Origin: Streptomyces sp. SID13031
GTDB lineage: Bacteria; Actinomycetota; Actinomycetes; Propionibacteriales; Kribbellaceae
NCBI RefSeq assembly: GCF_010548305.1
Contig: NZ_JAAGLV010000023.1
Location: forward strand, 62,001 to 126,000
DNA: 64,000 nt
Direction of reading: 5' to 3'
Shown here: positions 1 through 8,331 of the stretch, in pieces
Layout: each line of letters begins with the position of its first letter
Numbering within the stretch: the first letter of the stretch is position 1
Notes under the pieces: model-generated
Seen by the model: only the letters and a program-made list of their open reading frames with translations
The model's database searches: none
What the model was told of the DNA's origin: nothing
Translations under genes and position numbers: made by a program

Positions 1-1
1 G

Positions 2-766
2 GGCGGCGACCAGCCAGGCGGCGGGACGCGCAAGGACGGCAACGGCGGTGGCGGTGGCGGGGTGAACAGGATGCCGCTGATCATCGGCGGCAGCATTGCG
101 CTCGTGATCCTGATCGTGGTGGCGATCCTGCTCATCACCAAACAGGGCGACAAGAACACCGCCGACCCGACCAACTCCTCCAGCCCGCAGCCGACCGGCA
201 GCGCCTCGACCCCCGCCGGCACGCCCGGCACGACGCCGGGCCAGTCCAAGGACTCGAAGCTCCACGAGGGCAACCGGATCAGCTCGGACGCGATCTCCTT
301 CCCGCGCCAGGCCAACGGCTGGTCCGACCGCAAACGACTGATACCGCAACTGGTGAACTCCAGTGGTCAGTACGTGACCCTGCAGAAGGACTTCGACGGC
401 AGCAACGACTGGTACGCGGACATGTTCGTCGGCGCCCTCGGCAACAAAACCCCGTTCAACGGCGACCCGAAGGCGACGGCGGCAGTACTGCTCGGGCAGG
501 TGCACACCTGGAACTACGGCAACATCCCGGTCAGCTACAAGGCGCTGCGCAACGGCGCGATCGAGCGTTCGGACAAGGCAGGCTGGTACTTCCAGGAGAC
601 CGTCACGGCGAAGTCGCCCAAGGTCACCTCGGTGCTGGTGCTGACTGTCGCAGTGTTCGACCTGGGCGACGGCACCGCGGTCGCCTACGTCAGTGACATC
701 CCGATCAACCGGCCGGATCTGAGGACGGCCGAGAGCCAGGTCTACAAGGGAATCAACGTTGGCTGA
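2..766 (+). CDS. Membrane-anchored extracellular protein, 5' end cut by window
   Basis: The reading frame is open to the window edge. Upstream of the GTG at 62 it encodes a Gly-rich stretch, so the true start probably lies outside the window. A single hydrophobic segment (Ile/Val/Leu-rich, roughly residues 5-25 after the GTG) is followed by a Ser/Thr/Pro linker and a globular domain of about 170 residues. The likely topology is a cytoplasmic low-complexity tail, one membrane helix and an extracellular domain. The C-terminal domain resembles that of the next gene: both have a DxGDGTA(V/D)xxVxDI motif near the end, so the two look like paralogues. The stop overlaps the start of the next gene by 8 nt, which suggests translational coupling. 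I do not recognise a named family. A cell-envelope role is inference. Confidence 0.75.
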   Translation, partial: GGDQPGGGTRKDGNGGGGGGVNRMPLIIGGSIALVILIVVAILLITKQGDKNTADPTNSSSPQPTGSASTPAGTPGTTPGQSKDSKLHEGNRISSDAISFPRQANGWSDRKRLIPQLVNSSGQYVTLQKDFDGSNDWYADMFVGALGNKTPFNGDPKATAAVLLGQVHTWNYGNIPVSYKALRNGAIERSDKAGWYFQETVTAKSPKVTSVLVLTVAVFDLGDGTAVAYVSDIPINRPDLRTAESQVYKGINVG

Positions 767-3122
767 AAACGAAACCCCCCGCCCCCCAGCCCGCCACAGC
801 GCCCCGCCCCCACCCCCAACCGACCGCACCGCACCTCCCGCAGACGACTGGTTCACCCCCAATCCCCCCGCAGGCGCCCCGGAAGAGCTACGCCCCACAC
901 CTCCGGCACCGCCTGCACCAACCGGAGCGGCCCCCCACCCGCCGACGCCATCAGAACCACCCTCCCCTGCGGGCCTCCAGCCATCACCGTCCGCTGCCTC
1001 GGAATCATCGACTCCGGCCGGGCATCCGACGCAGGCCGGACCGGCGGTACACGCCGGATCGGCGGCGCTGCCGTCTGGTGGCGGTTTGGATGCCTCAGAC
1101 CCATTGCTCGGCCAGTCGCGCGCCCCCGCACCACCACCTCCGCAGCCACGCCGCACACCAGCACCAGCACCAGCACCAGCACGTACTACGCCCGGCCCGT
1201 CTGCTGGACCGCCCTCACGCACCGGCCAGCCCCAGACGGCCCCCGGGCAACCTCAACGCCCCCAGGCGGGCCTACAGCCAACGCCCGCCCAGGGTGCGCA
1301 GGACGAGGCGGCCCCTCACACCCGCCCACCAGAGAGCCCCACTCCCCAGGGCACTACCCCACAACGCAGCGGCCCCCCAAGCAGCGCCGCACAGCCCAGT
1401 GGGCCTCACACCGGCGCCCCACAACCCGGCGGACCCCACGCAGGCACCCCACAATTGGGCGGACCGCGAGACGGCGCACGGCAGCAGGGTGATCGTGGGC
1501 AGAGGTCGTTGCCTGAGCAGGGTGCAATGCGCCAGCAGCCGCCAGGACCTGCGCCAGGACCAGGAGTTCAGCAAGCTCCTCAGCGTGGCCAACAGCCGCA
1601 GTGGACCCAGCCCGCAGGTCCCGTGCCGCCACAGCCGACGCAGGCGGCAGGCGGCGCTCCGCCTTCACGACCACAGGACACGCAGCAGGGCCCGAGATCG
1701 CAGTACGGACCGGGACCGGGATCTCAGAGTTCGCCATACCGACCTGGGCAAGCTCCGGGCGGTGCCGTGCCGGGAACACAGAGGCCTGGGCCGGTTCCGG
1801 GCGGCGCTGTGCCGCCAGGGACGCAAGGTGTGCAGCACCAGCCTGGGCAACCGGCAGGCGGTGCGGGGCCGTCGGCATCGCAGGACGCGTGGGGTGGCTT
1901 CGGTCGGCAATACCCGCCGGGACCGCAGGCCGCACAGTCCGGTCCGGGCACGCATGGCCAGGCTGGTTCGCAGGACCAGGCCGGACCGCAGGGCCACGCT
2001 GGTTCGCAAGGCCAGGCTGCGCCGCAGGGGCGGGCTGGTTTGCAAGGCCAGGTGGGGTCGTGGGCGCAGGCGGGGGCGGGTGGGCCTGTGGGGCGGCCGG
2101 GGCAGTCGGCGTCGTATGGGTACGGAGGTCAGCCGGGGGCTTATGGGGTGCCCGGGCAGCAGGCGCAGGCTGGGCTGCAAGGGCGGATGGGACCGCAGGG
2201 GCAGCCTCGACAGCAAGGGCAGGCCGGTTCGCCAGTGCAGGCCGGTTCGCCGGTACAGGCTGGTTCGCCAGTGCAGGCGGGTCCGCCAGTGCAAGCTGGT
2301 TCGCCGGTGCAGGTGGGTCGGGCGGTGCCGGTTGGTGTGGGGGCGTCCGGCGATGAGGGGTATGGGGTTGTGGATGTGGTTGGGCCCGGGCGTGGTGGGG
2401 GGCGGCAGGGGCGGTTGGTGGGGGCTGTGGGGTTGGTGGTTGGGGCGTTGGTGGTTGCGGGGGTTGGTGTTCGTTGGGTTTGGGATAAGGCTGACGCGGT
2501 GACGCCGGTGGCGTTGCCGTCGGCTGGTTCGACGCCGCTGGCGACTATCAGTCCGTCGGCGATTCCGACGACGCCGCCTCCGCCGGAGGGGCGGGTGCTC
2601 GGGTCGAACATCGTTGCCTTCAACAACGACACGATGCCGTTGATGAGTTCTGCCTGGGTGGACAACGGGAGCGGGCAGACGATCGGGCTGCTCGGTGGTG
2701 CGGCGACCTGGTTCACCGTGCACGACAAGTACGACGGCGCGAGGGCGCGCTGGGGCAACTATGTCGCCTTCGGCGGGCTCGATCCGAAGATCGAGTACAC
2801 GAACACCCCGGCCGGGCTGAAGGCTGCCACGATCCAGGCGGCCACCGCGGCGATCGTCGAGCTGTACGACCCGAACGTGAAGCTCATCGGCAAGGCCACC
2901 CACACGCCGATCACGGTCGACGGGCATCCCGGCCATGAGTTGACCATCAAGGTCGAGGTGAAGGTGCCGAAGCTGAAGGAGACCTACTCCAACGTGATGG
3001 CCGCCGTCATCGACCGCGGCGACGGCACCGCCGACTTCGTGGTCGCGGACATCGCCGGCAGTACGCCGGACTGGATCACGATCTGGCGCGCCAAGGTCCA
3101 GGAGATCAAGATCGTCCGCTGA
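759..3122 (+). CDS. Pro/Gln/Gly-rich membrane-anchored protein, paralogue of upstream gene
   Basis: Codes for 787 residues from a TTG start with an AAGGG ribosome-binding site about 8 nt upstream. Residues 1 to about 555 are extreme low complexity (Pro, Gln, Gly, Ala), including five in-frame copies of the hexapeptide GSPVQA. A hydrophobic helix follows (about 560-580, GAVGLVVGALVVAGVGV), then a Thr/Pro linker and a C-terminal extracellular domain of about 170 residues related to that of the preceding gene. The layout is that of single-pass actinobacterial proteins with a disordered cytoplasmic tail. GC skew and codon choice shift along the low-complexity half, which opens long spurious antisense frames. 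Function is unknown; an envelope or septum scaffold is only a guess. Confidence 0.8.
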   Translation: MAENETPRPPARHSAPPPPPTDRTAPPADDWFTPNPPAGAPEELRPTPPAPPAPTGAAPHPPTPSEPPSPAGLQPSPSAASESSTPAGHPTQAGPAVHAGSAALPSGGGLDASDPLLGQSRAPAPPPPQPRRTPAPAPAPARTTPGPSAGPPSRTGQPQTAPGQPQRPQAGLQPTPAQGAQDEAAPHTRPPESPTPQGTTPQRSGPPSSAAQPSGPHTGAPQPGGPHAGTPQLGGPRDGARQQGDRGQRSLPEQGAMRQQPPGPAPGPGVQQAPQRGQQPQWTQPAGPVPPQPTQAAGGAPPSRPQDTQQGPRSQYGPGPGSQSSPYRPGQAPGGAVPGTQRPGPVPGGAVPPGTQGVQHQPGQPAGGAGPSASQDAWGGFGRQYPPGPQAAQSGPGTHGQAGSQDQAGPQGHAGSQGQAAPQGRAGLQGQVGSWAQAGAGGPVGRPGQSASYGYGGQPGAYGVPGQQAQAGLQGRMGPQGQPRQQGQAGSPVQAGSPVQAGSPVQAGPPVQAGSPVQVGRAVPVGVGASGDEGYGVVDVVGPGRGGGRQGRLVGAVGLVVGALVVAGVGVRWVWDKADAVTPVALPSAGSTPLATISPSAIPTTPPPPEGRVLGSNIVAFNNDTMPLMSSAWVDNGSGQTIGLLGGAATWFTVHDKYDGARARWGNYVAFGGLDPKIEYTNTPAGLKAATIQAATAAIVELYDPNVKLIGKATHTPITVDGHPGHELTIKVEVKVPKLKETYSNVMAAVIDRGDGTADFVVADIAGSTPDWITIWRAKVQEIKIVR
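2226..2315 (+). repeat. Five tandem 18-bp units inside the Pro/Gln-rich gene
   Basis: Five consecutive 18-nt units, GGTTCGCCAGTGCAGGCC-like, each encode GSPVQA (one is GPPVQA, the last GSPVQV). The period is a multiple of three, so copy-number change would keep the frame. Looser QGQAG-type repeats precede it. Confidence 0.9.
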
Positions 3123-3129
3123 CGCAAGC

Positions 3130-3160
3130 GTGCTCGCCTCTCCAGAGGAGAGGCGAGCAC
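3130..3160. terminator. Bidirectional terminator between convergent genes
   Basis: A perfect 13-bp stem (GTGCTCGCCTCTC paired with GAGAGGCGAGCAC) with a 5-nt loop lies in the 59-bp gap between two convergent genes. No strong U tract follows, which is usual for high-GC actinomycetes. Confidence 0.75.
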
Positions 3161-3181
3161 CAAGTCCAAGGCAACGAAGCC

Positions 3182-4267
3182 CTAAGAGCGAACCTCGGCA
3201 CAAGCAGCGATCCAGCGATCCAGCACGTTCTTCGCCTCGCCGGAGTCGATCGCCTCGGCCGCCCGGTCCATCCCGGTGCGGATCCGCGCGACCAACGGAC
3301 CGGTACTTCCCTCGTGCGCGGCCAGCGCCGCACCGGCGTTCAGCAGGACGACGTCGCGCACCGGGCCCGTCTCGCCATCCAGCAGCGCCCGGGCGACCTT
3401 CGCGTTGTACGCCGCGTCCGCACCCCGCAATGCCTCGACCGGCGCCGGCGCGATCCCGAGCTCCCGCGGATCCAGCGACTCCGGTCCCTCGACCACCCCA
3501 CGCCCGACCGTCCATACCTGCGACGTAGTCCGCGTGGTCAGCTCGTCGAGCCCGTCATCGCCATGGAAGACCAGCGCGTCGATCCCCCGCCGTGCCAGTA
3601 CTCCGGCCATCAGCCCGGCAACCCGCGCGTCCGCCACGCCGACAGCCAGCGCCGACGGGTCGCCCGGGTTGGCCAGCGGCCCGAGCAGGTTGAACGTGGT
3701 CGGCACCCCGAGCTCACGACGAGGTACCGCGGCGTGCCGAAGCGCCGGGTGGAACGCGGAGGCGAAGCAGAACGTGATCCCCGCCTTCTCGCCCACTGCC
3801 TCGACCTGCGCGGCTGTGAGATCGAGCGGGATCCCCAACTCCTCCAGCACATCAGCGGAACCACACGCGGAGGACGCGGCCCGGTTGCCGTGTTTGAGCA
3901 CCTTCGCCCCGGCGCCGGCCGCGACGATCGCCGACATCGTGGAGATGTTCACAGTGTGCGCCTGATCACCACCGGTACCGACGACGTCGAGCGTCCGGCC
4001 CGGTACTTCGATCCGGGTCGCGAACTCGCGCATGGTGGCGACCAGGCCCTCGACCTCGGCCACCGTCTCGCCCTTGGAGCGCAGGGCGATCACGAAGCCC
4101 GCGAGCTGGGCGGGAGACGCCGAGCCAGACAGGATCTGCTCCATCGCCCAGGCGGTCGCGCCGGCGTCGAGATCCTCATGCCTGAGCAGCGGGTTGAGCA
4201 CCTGCGGCCAGGTCAGCGCACGCCCGCCAGGCGTAGTACCGGCGGGGGAATCCAGCGGGGCGGACAC
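3182..4267 (-). CDS. trpD: Anthranilate phosphoribosyltransferase
   Basis: Codes for 361 residues, normal for TrpD. It transfers phosphoribose from PRPP to anthranilate, the second step of tryptophan synthesis from chorismate. The glycine-rich PRPP loop GTGGD (in VVGTGGDQAHTVNIST) and the anthranilate/PRPP-binding KHGNR motif are both present, followed by the typical SACGSADVLEELG segment. It converges with the low-complexity gene and lies 10 bp downstream of the receiver-like gene on the same strand, so those two may be co-transcribed. No other trp genes are nearby. The position next to ctaE-qcrCAB is conserved in other actinobacteria as far as I recall. Confidence 0.96.
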   Translation of the reverse strand: MSAPLDSPAGTTPGGRALTWPQVLNPLLRHEDLDAGATAWAMEQILSGSASPAQLAGFVIALRSKGETVAEVEGLVATMREFATRIEVPGRTLDVVGTGGDQAHTVNISTMSAIVAAGAGAKVLKHGNRAASSACGSADVLEELGIPLDLTAAQVEAVGEKAGITFCFASAFHPALRHAAVPRRELGVPTTFNLLGPLANPGDPSALAVGVADARVAGLMAGVLARRGIDALVFHGDDGLDELTTRTTSQVWTVGRGVVEGPESLDPRELGIAPAPVEALRGADAAYNAKVARALLDGETGPVRDVVLLNAGAALAAHEGSTGPLVARIRTGMDRAAEAIDSGEAKNVLDRWIAACAEVRS

Positions 4268-4277
4268 AGCGCCGGAA

Positions 4278-4694
4278 TCAGGTGGTCGCGGGCAGCTTGG
4301 CGACCCGCTGCCGGAGCAGGTCGGCAGTCGCCTCGGCGAGCCGGACCGGGTCGATCGGGTGCGAAACGGCCGCCTCGGCGCGCGACCAGGTCGCCAACCA
4401 CGCGTCCTGCGGGCGGCCGATCAGTACCAGCACCGGCGGGCACTGGAAGATCTCGTCCTTGAGCTGACGGGCGATCCCCAGCCCACCGGCCGGTACGGAC
4501 TCGCCGTCGAGGATGGCCAGGTCGATGCCGCCCTGGTCCATCAGCTTGATCACGGCGGGCTCGGTCGCGCACTCGAAGTACTCGATCTCGGGCAGATCAG
4601 CGGCAGGCCGCTTGCCCAGGGACAGCCGGACGGACTCCCGCGTGGTGCGGTCGTCGCTGTAGACCAGCACCTTCAGCGGACGCTCTGAACTCAT
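4278..4694 (-). CDS. Degenerate response-regulator receiver protein
   Basis: Codes for 138 residues from the ATG at 4694, chosen because the protein then begins at the first receiver strand (KVLVYSDD). A longer frame reaches 4742 but adds unconserved residues. It is a single receiver-like domain with no output domain. The acidic pair after beta-1 (SDD) and an Asp after beta-3 (DLAILDGE) are present. The near-invariant lysine before the proline of beta-5 is missing (AVSHPIDP, His in place of Lys), so ordinary Asp phosphorylation is doubtful. It sits immediately upstream of trpD. Target unknown. Confidence 0.75.
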   Translation of the reverse strand: MSSERPLKVLVYSDDRTTRESVRLSLGKRPAADLPEIEYFECATEPAVIKLMDQGGIDLAILDGESVPAGGLGIARQLKDEIFQCPPVLVLIGRPQDAWLATWSRAEAAVSHPIDPVRLAEATADLLRQRVAKLPATT

Positions 4695-4750
4695 CGATTC
4701 ATCCCAAGCTGTGTCTGTGACGAGTGGACATGCGGACAACACGGCGAATG

Positions 4751-5701
4751 CTACCGGGGACCCTGTCCGGCTCTGCGCGCCTGTTCCTCCAACCGGTCCA
4801 GGCGGCGGTCCTCACGCTTGGCCTCGCGCTGTGACTGGCGCACCCACTGGACGAACAGGACGCCGAAGAAGATCAGCCCGACGATGTCGCCGGACCCCCA
4901 GAGCAGACCGCCCGCGATGTACTGGTCACGCAGCGGTGACGGCGGCCAGGAGCGGCCGAAGCTCGTGTACCAGTCCTCCGCGATCAGCCTGTTCGCCGAC
5001 ATGATCGTGATCCCCAGGAACGCGTGGAACGGCAGCGTCAGGAAGGTCAGCATCAACCGGAACGGGTAGATCACCCGGCCGGGCACCGGATCCAGGCCGA
5101 GCAGCGGCCAGAAGAACAACGAACCGACAACGATGAAGTGGACGTGCAGCAGGTCGTGCAACCCGGTCGACCGCAGCGTCGCGTCGTACCAGCCGCTGAA
5201 GTAGAGCGCCCAGGGGCTCAGGACGAACAGTGTGAAGCCCACCAGGGGGAAGCAGAGCACCTTGGCGACGCCCGAATGCAATACGGAGAGCAACCAGCCA
5301 CGCGGCCGCTGCGGAAGGGTGCGCAGGGCAAGCGTCACCGGCGCGCCGAGCGCCATCGCGAGCGGCGTGAGCATCGACAAGATCATGTGCTGAGCCATGT
5401 GAACGCTGATCAGCACCGTGTCGTAGGTGCCGAGCGCCGACTGGGTGGCGATCACGGCGCTGCCCAGGCCGAGTCCGACGAAGGCGAAGGTCCGGCCCCG
5501 CGACCACTTGTCACCGCGCGCCTTGAGCCGGTGGACGCCGTACAGATAAAGGGCTCCGACGACCACGATCACGCTGAGTAGCACCGGTTCGAAGGTCCAG
5601 GCGGTCAGCAGCCTGCCCGCGGTGAACGGCTCGATCTGGTCGCCTGGTCCGGCGTGGAGGGGAAGCACCTTCCAACAGTAAGAACAGGAAGTCGGCGACA
5701 T
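4751..5701 (-). CDS. ctaG: CtaG-family cytochrome c oxidase assembly membrane protein
   Basis: An integral membrane protein of about 316 residues with several hydrophobic helices. It carries the family features (HMAQHMILSMLTPLAMALGAP, the histidine-rich DLLHVHF segment, LTFLTLPFHAFLGI). Members of the caa3_CtaG/COG3336 family are implicated in Cu delivery to, or assembly of, haem-copper oxidases. The C-terminus is charged (REAKREDRRLDRLEEQAR). It diverges from ctaE with about 50 bp between starts, fitting a role with that oxidase. Start choice is uncertain: ATG at 5701 lacks a clear ribosome-binding site, and GTG at 5668 is an alternative. The frame continues upstream over ctaE, but that part is antisense shadow. 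Confidence 0.85.
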   Translation of the reverse strand: MSPTSCSYCWKVLPLHAGPGDQIEPFTAGRLLTAWTFEPVLLSVIVVVGALYLYGVHRLKARGDKWSRGRTFAFVGLGLGSAVIATQSALGTYDTVLISVHMAQHMILSMLTPLAMALGAPVTLALRTLPQRPRGWLLSVLHSGVAKVLCFPLVGFTLFVLSPWALYFSGWYDATLRSTGLHDLLHVHFIVVGSLFFWPLLGLDPVPGRVIYPFRLMLTFLTLPFHAFLGITIMSANRLIAEDWYTSFGRSWPPSPLRDQYIAGGLLWGSGDIVGLIFFGVLFVQWVRQSQREAKREDRRLDRLEEQARRAGQGPR

Positions 5702-5738
5702 GCATGGGGGTGGGCGTGCTGTCCCATCCCTCGACCGA

Positions 5739-5744
5739 CATAAT
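5739..5744 (+). promoter_or_regulatory. -10 box of ctaE, leaderless arrangement
   Basis: CATAAT lies 6 nt upstream of the GTG start of ctaE and no Shine-Dalgarno sequence precedes that GTG. The spacing places the transcription start at or next to the start codon, as in actinobacterial leaderless mRNAs. Confidence 0.55.
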
Positions 5745-5750
5745 GACGCC

Positions 5751-6413
5751 GTGGCCACTGCAACCGCGCTCCCAGCGTCTCGTGAACACGGACACCACGA
5801 CCGTCCCAGCATGGTCAGTGTCGGCACGATCGTCTGGCTCTCGAGCGAACTGATGTTCTTCGCCGCCCTGTTCGCGGCGTACTTCACCATCCGGTCGGTG
5901 ACGACCGCTGCCGCAGGAGCGGGGGTGGAGTCCCTCTGGGACGCGTCCACCGAGCTGTTGAACGTGCCGTTCGCGGCCGTCAACACGACCATCCTGGTGC
6001 TGTCCTCGGTGACCTGCCAGCTGGGCGTCTTCGCCGCCGAGCACGGCAAGGTCGGCCGGACCGGATCGGTCGGCAACGTCCGCTCCTGGGGGATGCGCGA
6101 GTGGTTCATCCTCACCTACCTGATGGGCGCGGTGTTCATCGCCGGTCAGGTGACGGAGTACGCGACCCTGATCCACGAGGGCCTGACGATCTCGTCGTCG
6201 CCCTACGGATCGGTCTTCTACCTGACCACCGGCTTCCACGGTCTGCACGTGACCGGCGGTCTCATCGCTTTCGTGTTCGTCCTCGCCAGGACGTACATGG
6301 CTCGTAAGTTCACCCACGAACAGGCCGTCTCCGCCATCGTCGTGTCGTACTACTGGCACTTCGTCGATGTGGTCTGGATCGCCCTGTTCGCAACCATCTA
6401 CCTGCTCAAATGA
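5751..6413 (+). CDS. ctaE: Cytochrome c oxidase subunit III
   Basis: Codes for about 220 residues with several transmembrane helices. Subunit III of the aa3 oxidase supports proton uptake and enzyme stability in the plasma membrane. Family features include the WLSSELMFFAALFAAYF helix, the FHGLHVTGG motif and the C-terminal YYWHFVDVVWIALF. GTG at 5751 gives the usual short N-terminus (MATATALP). An upstream ATG at 5700 would add 17 unrelated residues and remove the -10 box. It is the first gene of ctaE-qcrC-qcrA-qcrB, each joined to the next by a 4-nt overlap. Confidence 0.96.
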   Translation: MATATALPASREHGHHDRPSMVSVGTIVWLSSELMFFAALFAAYFTIRSVTTAAAGAGVESLWDASTELLNVPFAAVNTTILVLSSVTCQLGVFAAEHGKVGRTGSVGNVRSWGMREWFILTYLMGAVFIAGQVTEYATLIHEGLTISSSPYGSVFYLTTGFHGLHVTGGLIAFVFVLARTYMARKFTHEQAVSAIVVSYYWHFVDVVWIALFATIYLLK

Positions 6414-7276
6414 GTGAGAAGAGACTTTCCTTGTCACCGGCGCGCTTCCTCTCCGCGCGACGACGGCACCGGTCAGCCGGCCTCGTCGTGCTCCTGTTCG
6501 GCCTCCTGGCGGTGGGTTCCGCGTACGCCGCGTTCGCCCCCGACAACGCGGTGGCGGACAACTCAGCCCAGTCCCAGCAGATCGAAGAGGGCAAGAAGCT
6601 CTTCGCGGTCGGCTGTGCGAGCTGCCATGGTCTGAACGCCGAAGGCGGTGGCAACGGCGAGGGCAAGTACGCCGGCCCGTCGCTGATCGGCGTCGGCGCC
6701 GCCGCGGTCGACTTCCAGGTCGGTACCGGCCGGATGCCCGCCCAGCAGCCCGGCGCGCAGATCCCGCGTAAGACCCCGTCTTATACCCCAGCCGAGATCG
6801 AGGCCCTGGCGGCGTACGTCGCCTCCCTCGCCCCTGGCCCGGCGGTACCGGCGGAGGACTCCTACGACATCAGCAAGGTCACCGACGAGCAGGTCACCCG
6901 TGGTGGCGAGCTGTTCCGGACCAACTGCACGGCGTGCCACAACTTCGCCGGCAAGGGTGGCGCGCTGCCGAACGGCCGCTACGCCCCGTCGCTGATGAAC
7001 GTCGACCCCAAGCACATCTACGAGGCCATGCTCACCGGCCCGCAGCAGATGCCGGTCTTCTCCGACCAGGTCCTGCAGCCGGACGACAAGCGTGACGTGA
7101 TCGCGTACCTGAACGCGCTGCAGGAGCAGAAGGACCCGGGTGGCTTCGGTCTCGGCCGGCTCGGTCCGGTCTCCGAGGGTCTGTGGGGCTGGCTGGTCGG
7201 AATCGGCCTGCTGGTCGGCGTGGCGGTCTGGATCGGCGCCAAGGGCGTCAAGGCCAAGGGAGTGAAGGCAGAGTGA
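6410..7276 (+). CDS. qcrC: Di-haem cytochrome c subunit of the bc1 complex
   Basis: Codes for 288 residues. An N-terminal signal-anchor helix (AGLVVLLFGLLAVGSAYAAF) is followed by two class I cytochrome c domains with CASCH and CTACH haem-c sites, each with a downstream methionine-containing segment (GRMPAQ, QQMPVF), and a C-terminal membrane helix. Actinobacterial QcrC replaces both cytochrome c1 and soluble cytochrome c, passing electrons straight to the CuA centre of CtaC in the supercomplex. The ATG overlaps the ctaE stop by 4 nt. Confidence 0.97.
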   Translation: MSEKRLSLSPARFLSARRRHRSAGLVVLLFGLLAVGSAYAAFAPDNAVADNSAQSQQIEEGKKLFAVGCASCHGLNAEGGGNGEGKYAGPSLIGVGAAAVDFQVGTGRMPAQQPGAQIPRKTPSYTPAEIEALAAYVASLAPGPAVPAEDSYDISKVTDEQVTRGGELFRTNCTACHNFAGKGGALPNGRYAPSLMNVDPKHIYEAMLTGPQQMPVFSDQVLQPDDKRDVIAYLNALQEQKDPGGFGLGRLGPVSEGLWGWLVGIGLLVGVAVWIGAKGVKAKGVKAE

Positions 7277-8331
7277 GCGACGAGAAGGCGAACCTGCCCG
7301 CCGTGAGCGGGGACCAGGGTCACAGCAGCCAGGTGGTTCTGGCCGAGCCGATCCCCGACCCGGGGATCGAGCCGCACGAGCAGCGGATCCAGGACATCGA
7401 CCCCAAGGCTGCCGACCGGGTCGAGCGCCAGGTCTCCACGATGTTCGGCCTGGCCGGACTACTCACAGTGGGTTCCTGCGTCGCGTACTTCGCGATCCCG
7501 CGCGACTCGACGCTCGAGTTCGGGCCGCTGACGGGTAACGCGAACAACCTCACCCTCGGGGTGACCCTCGGGCTGGCGCTGTTCCTGATCGGCGCCGGCG
7601 CGATCCAGTGGGCCAAGAAGCTGATGGTCGACACCGAGATCGCCGAGGACCGGCACGACGCGCACTCCACGCCGGCGCAGAAGGCCGACATCATCGAGGG
7701 CTTCCAGGAGGGCGTCGCGGAGTCGGGCTTCACCCGCCGGAAGATGATCCGCCGGTCGCTGATCGCCGCGATGGGTCTGCTCGGCCTGCCGACCATCGTC
7801 TTCCTGCGCGACCTCGGCCCGCTGCCGGGCCGCAGCCTCTACACCACCATCTGGGCCAAGGGCATCCGCGTCGTCAACGACGTCACCCTGCGCCCGATCA
7901 AGCCGTCCGACCTGGTCGTCGGCCAGCTGGTCAACGCGGCACCGGCCAACCTGGCTCCGATCGAGGAGGAGAGCGCGGTCGAGTACCAGAACGAGAAGGC
8001 CAAGGCCGCGGTGATCGTGGTCCGGATCGCACCGGACAAGATCCGGACGCCGGCCGGCCGGGAGAACTGGGGCATCGACGGCATCTTGTGCTACTCGAAG
8101 ATCTGCACCCACGTCGGTTGCCCGATCTCCCTGTACGAGCAGACGACGCACCACGTGCTCTGCCCGTGCCACCAGTCGACGTTCGACCTGGCCGACGGCG
8201 CCAAGGTCATCTTCGGCCCTGCTGCCCGTCCGTTGCCGCAGCTACCATTGGCTGTCGACGCAGAGGGCTACCTTGTCGCGCAGAGCGGCTTCAACGAGCC
8301 GGTCGGCGCGAGCTTCTGGGAACGAGGGTGA
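7273..8331 (+). CDS. qcrA: Rieske iron-sulfur subunit of the bc1 complex
   Basis: Codes for 352 residues from the GTG at 7273, which overlaps the qcrC stop by 4 nt; an in-frame upstream ATG at 7183 lies inside qcrC and is rejected. A long N-terminal region with three predicted membrane helices, the third next to a RRKMIRRS segment resembling a Tat motif, is typical of actinobacterial QcrA. The [2Fe-2S] ligands are in CTHVGC and CPCHQS. It accepts electrons from menaquinol and passes them to QcrC. Confidence 0.97.
   Translation: MSDEKANLPAVSGDQGHSSQVVLAEPIPDPGIEPHEQRIQDIDPKAADRVERQVSTMFGLAGLLTVGSCVAYFAIPRDSTLEFGPLTGNANNLTLGVTLGLALFLIGAGAIQWAKKLMVDTEIAEDRHDAHSTPAQKADIIEGFQEGVAESGFTRRKMIRRSLIAAMGLLGLPTIVFLRDLGPLPGRSLYTTIWAKGIRVVNDVTLRPIKPSDLVVGQLVNAAPANLAPIEEESAVEYQNEKAKAAVIVVRIAPDKIRTPAGRENWGIDGILCYSKICTHVGCPISLYEQTTHHVLCPCHQSTFDLADGAKVIFGPAARPLPQLPLAVDAEGYLVAQSGFNEPVGASFWERG

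Noticed and set aside
1665..3515. Minus-strand frame of 616 codons opposite the low-complexity gene
   Set aside because: Arg/Pro/Leu-rich translation without any family feature, caused by strand bias of the repeat-rich gene; it also runs into trpD.
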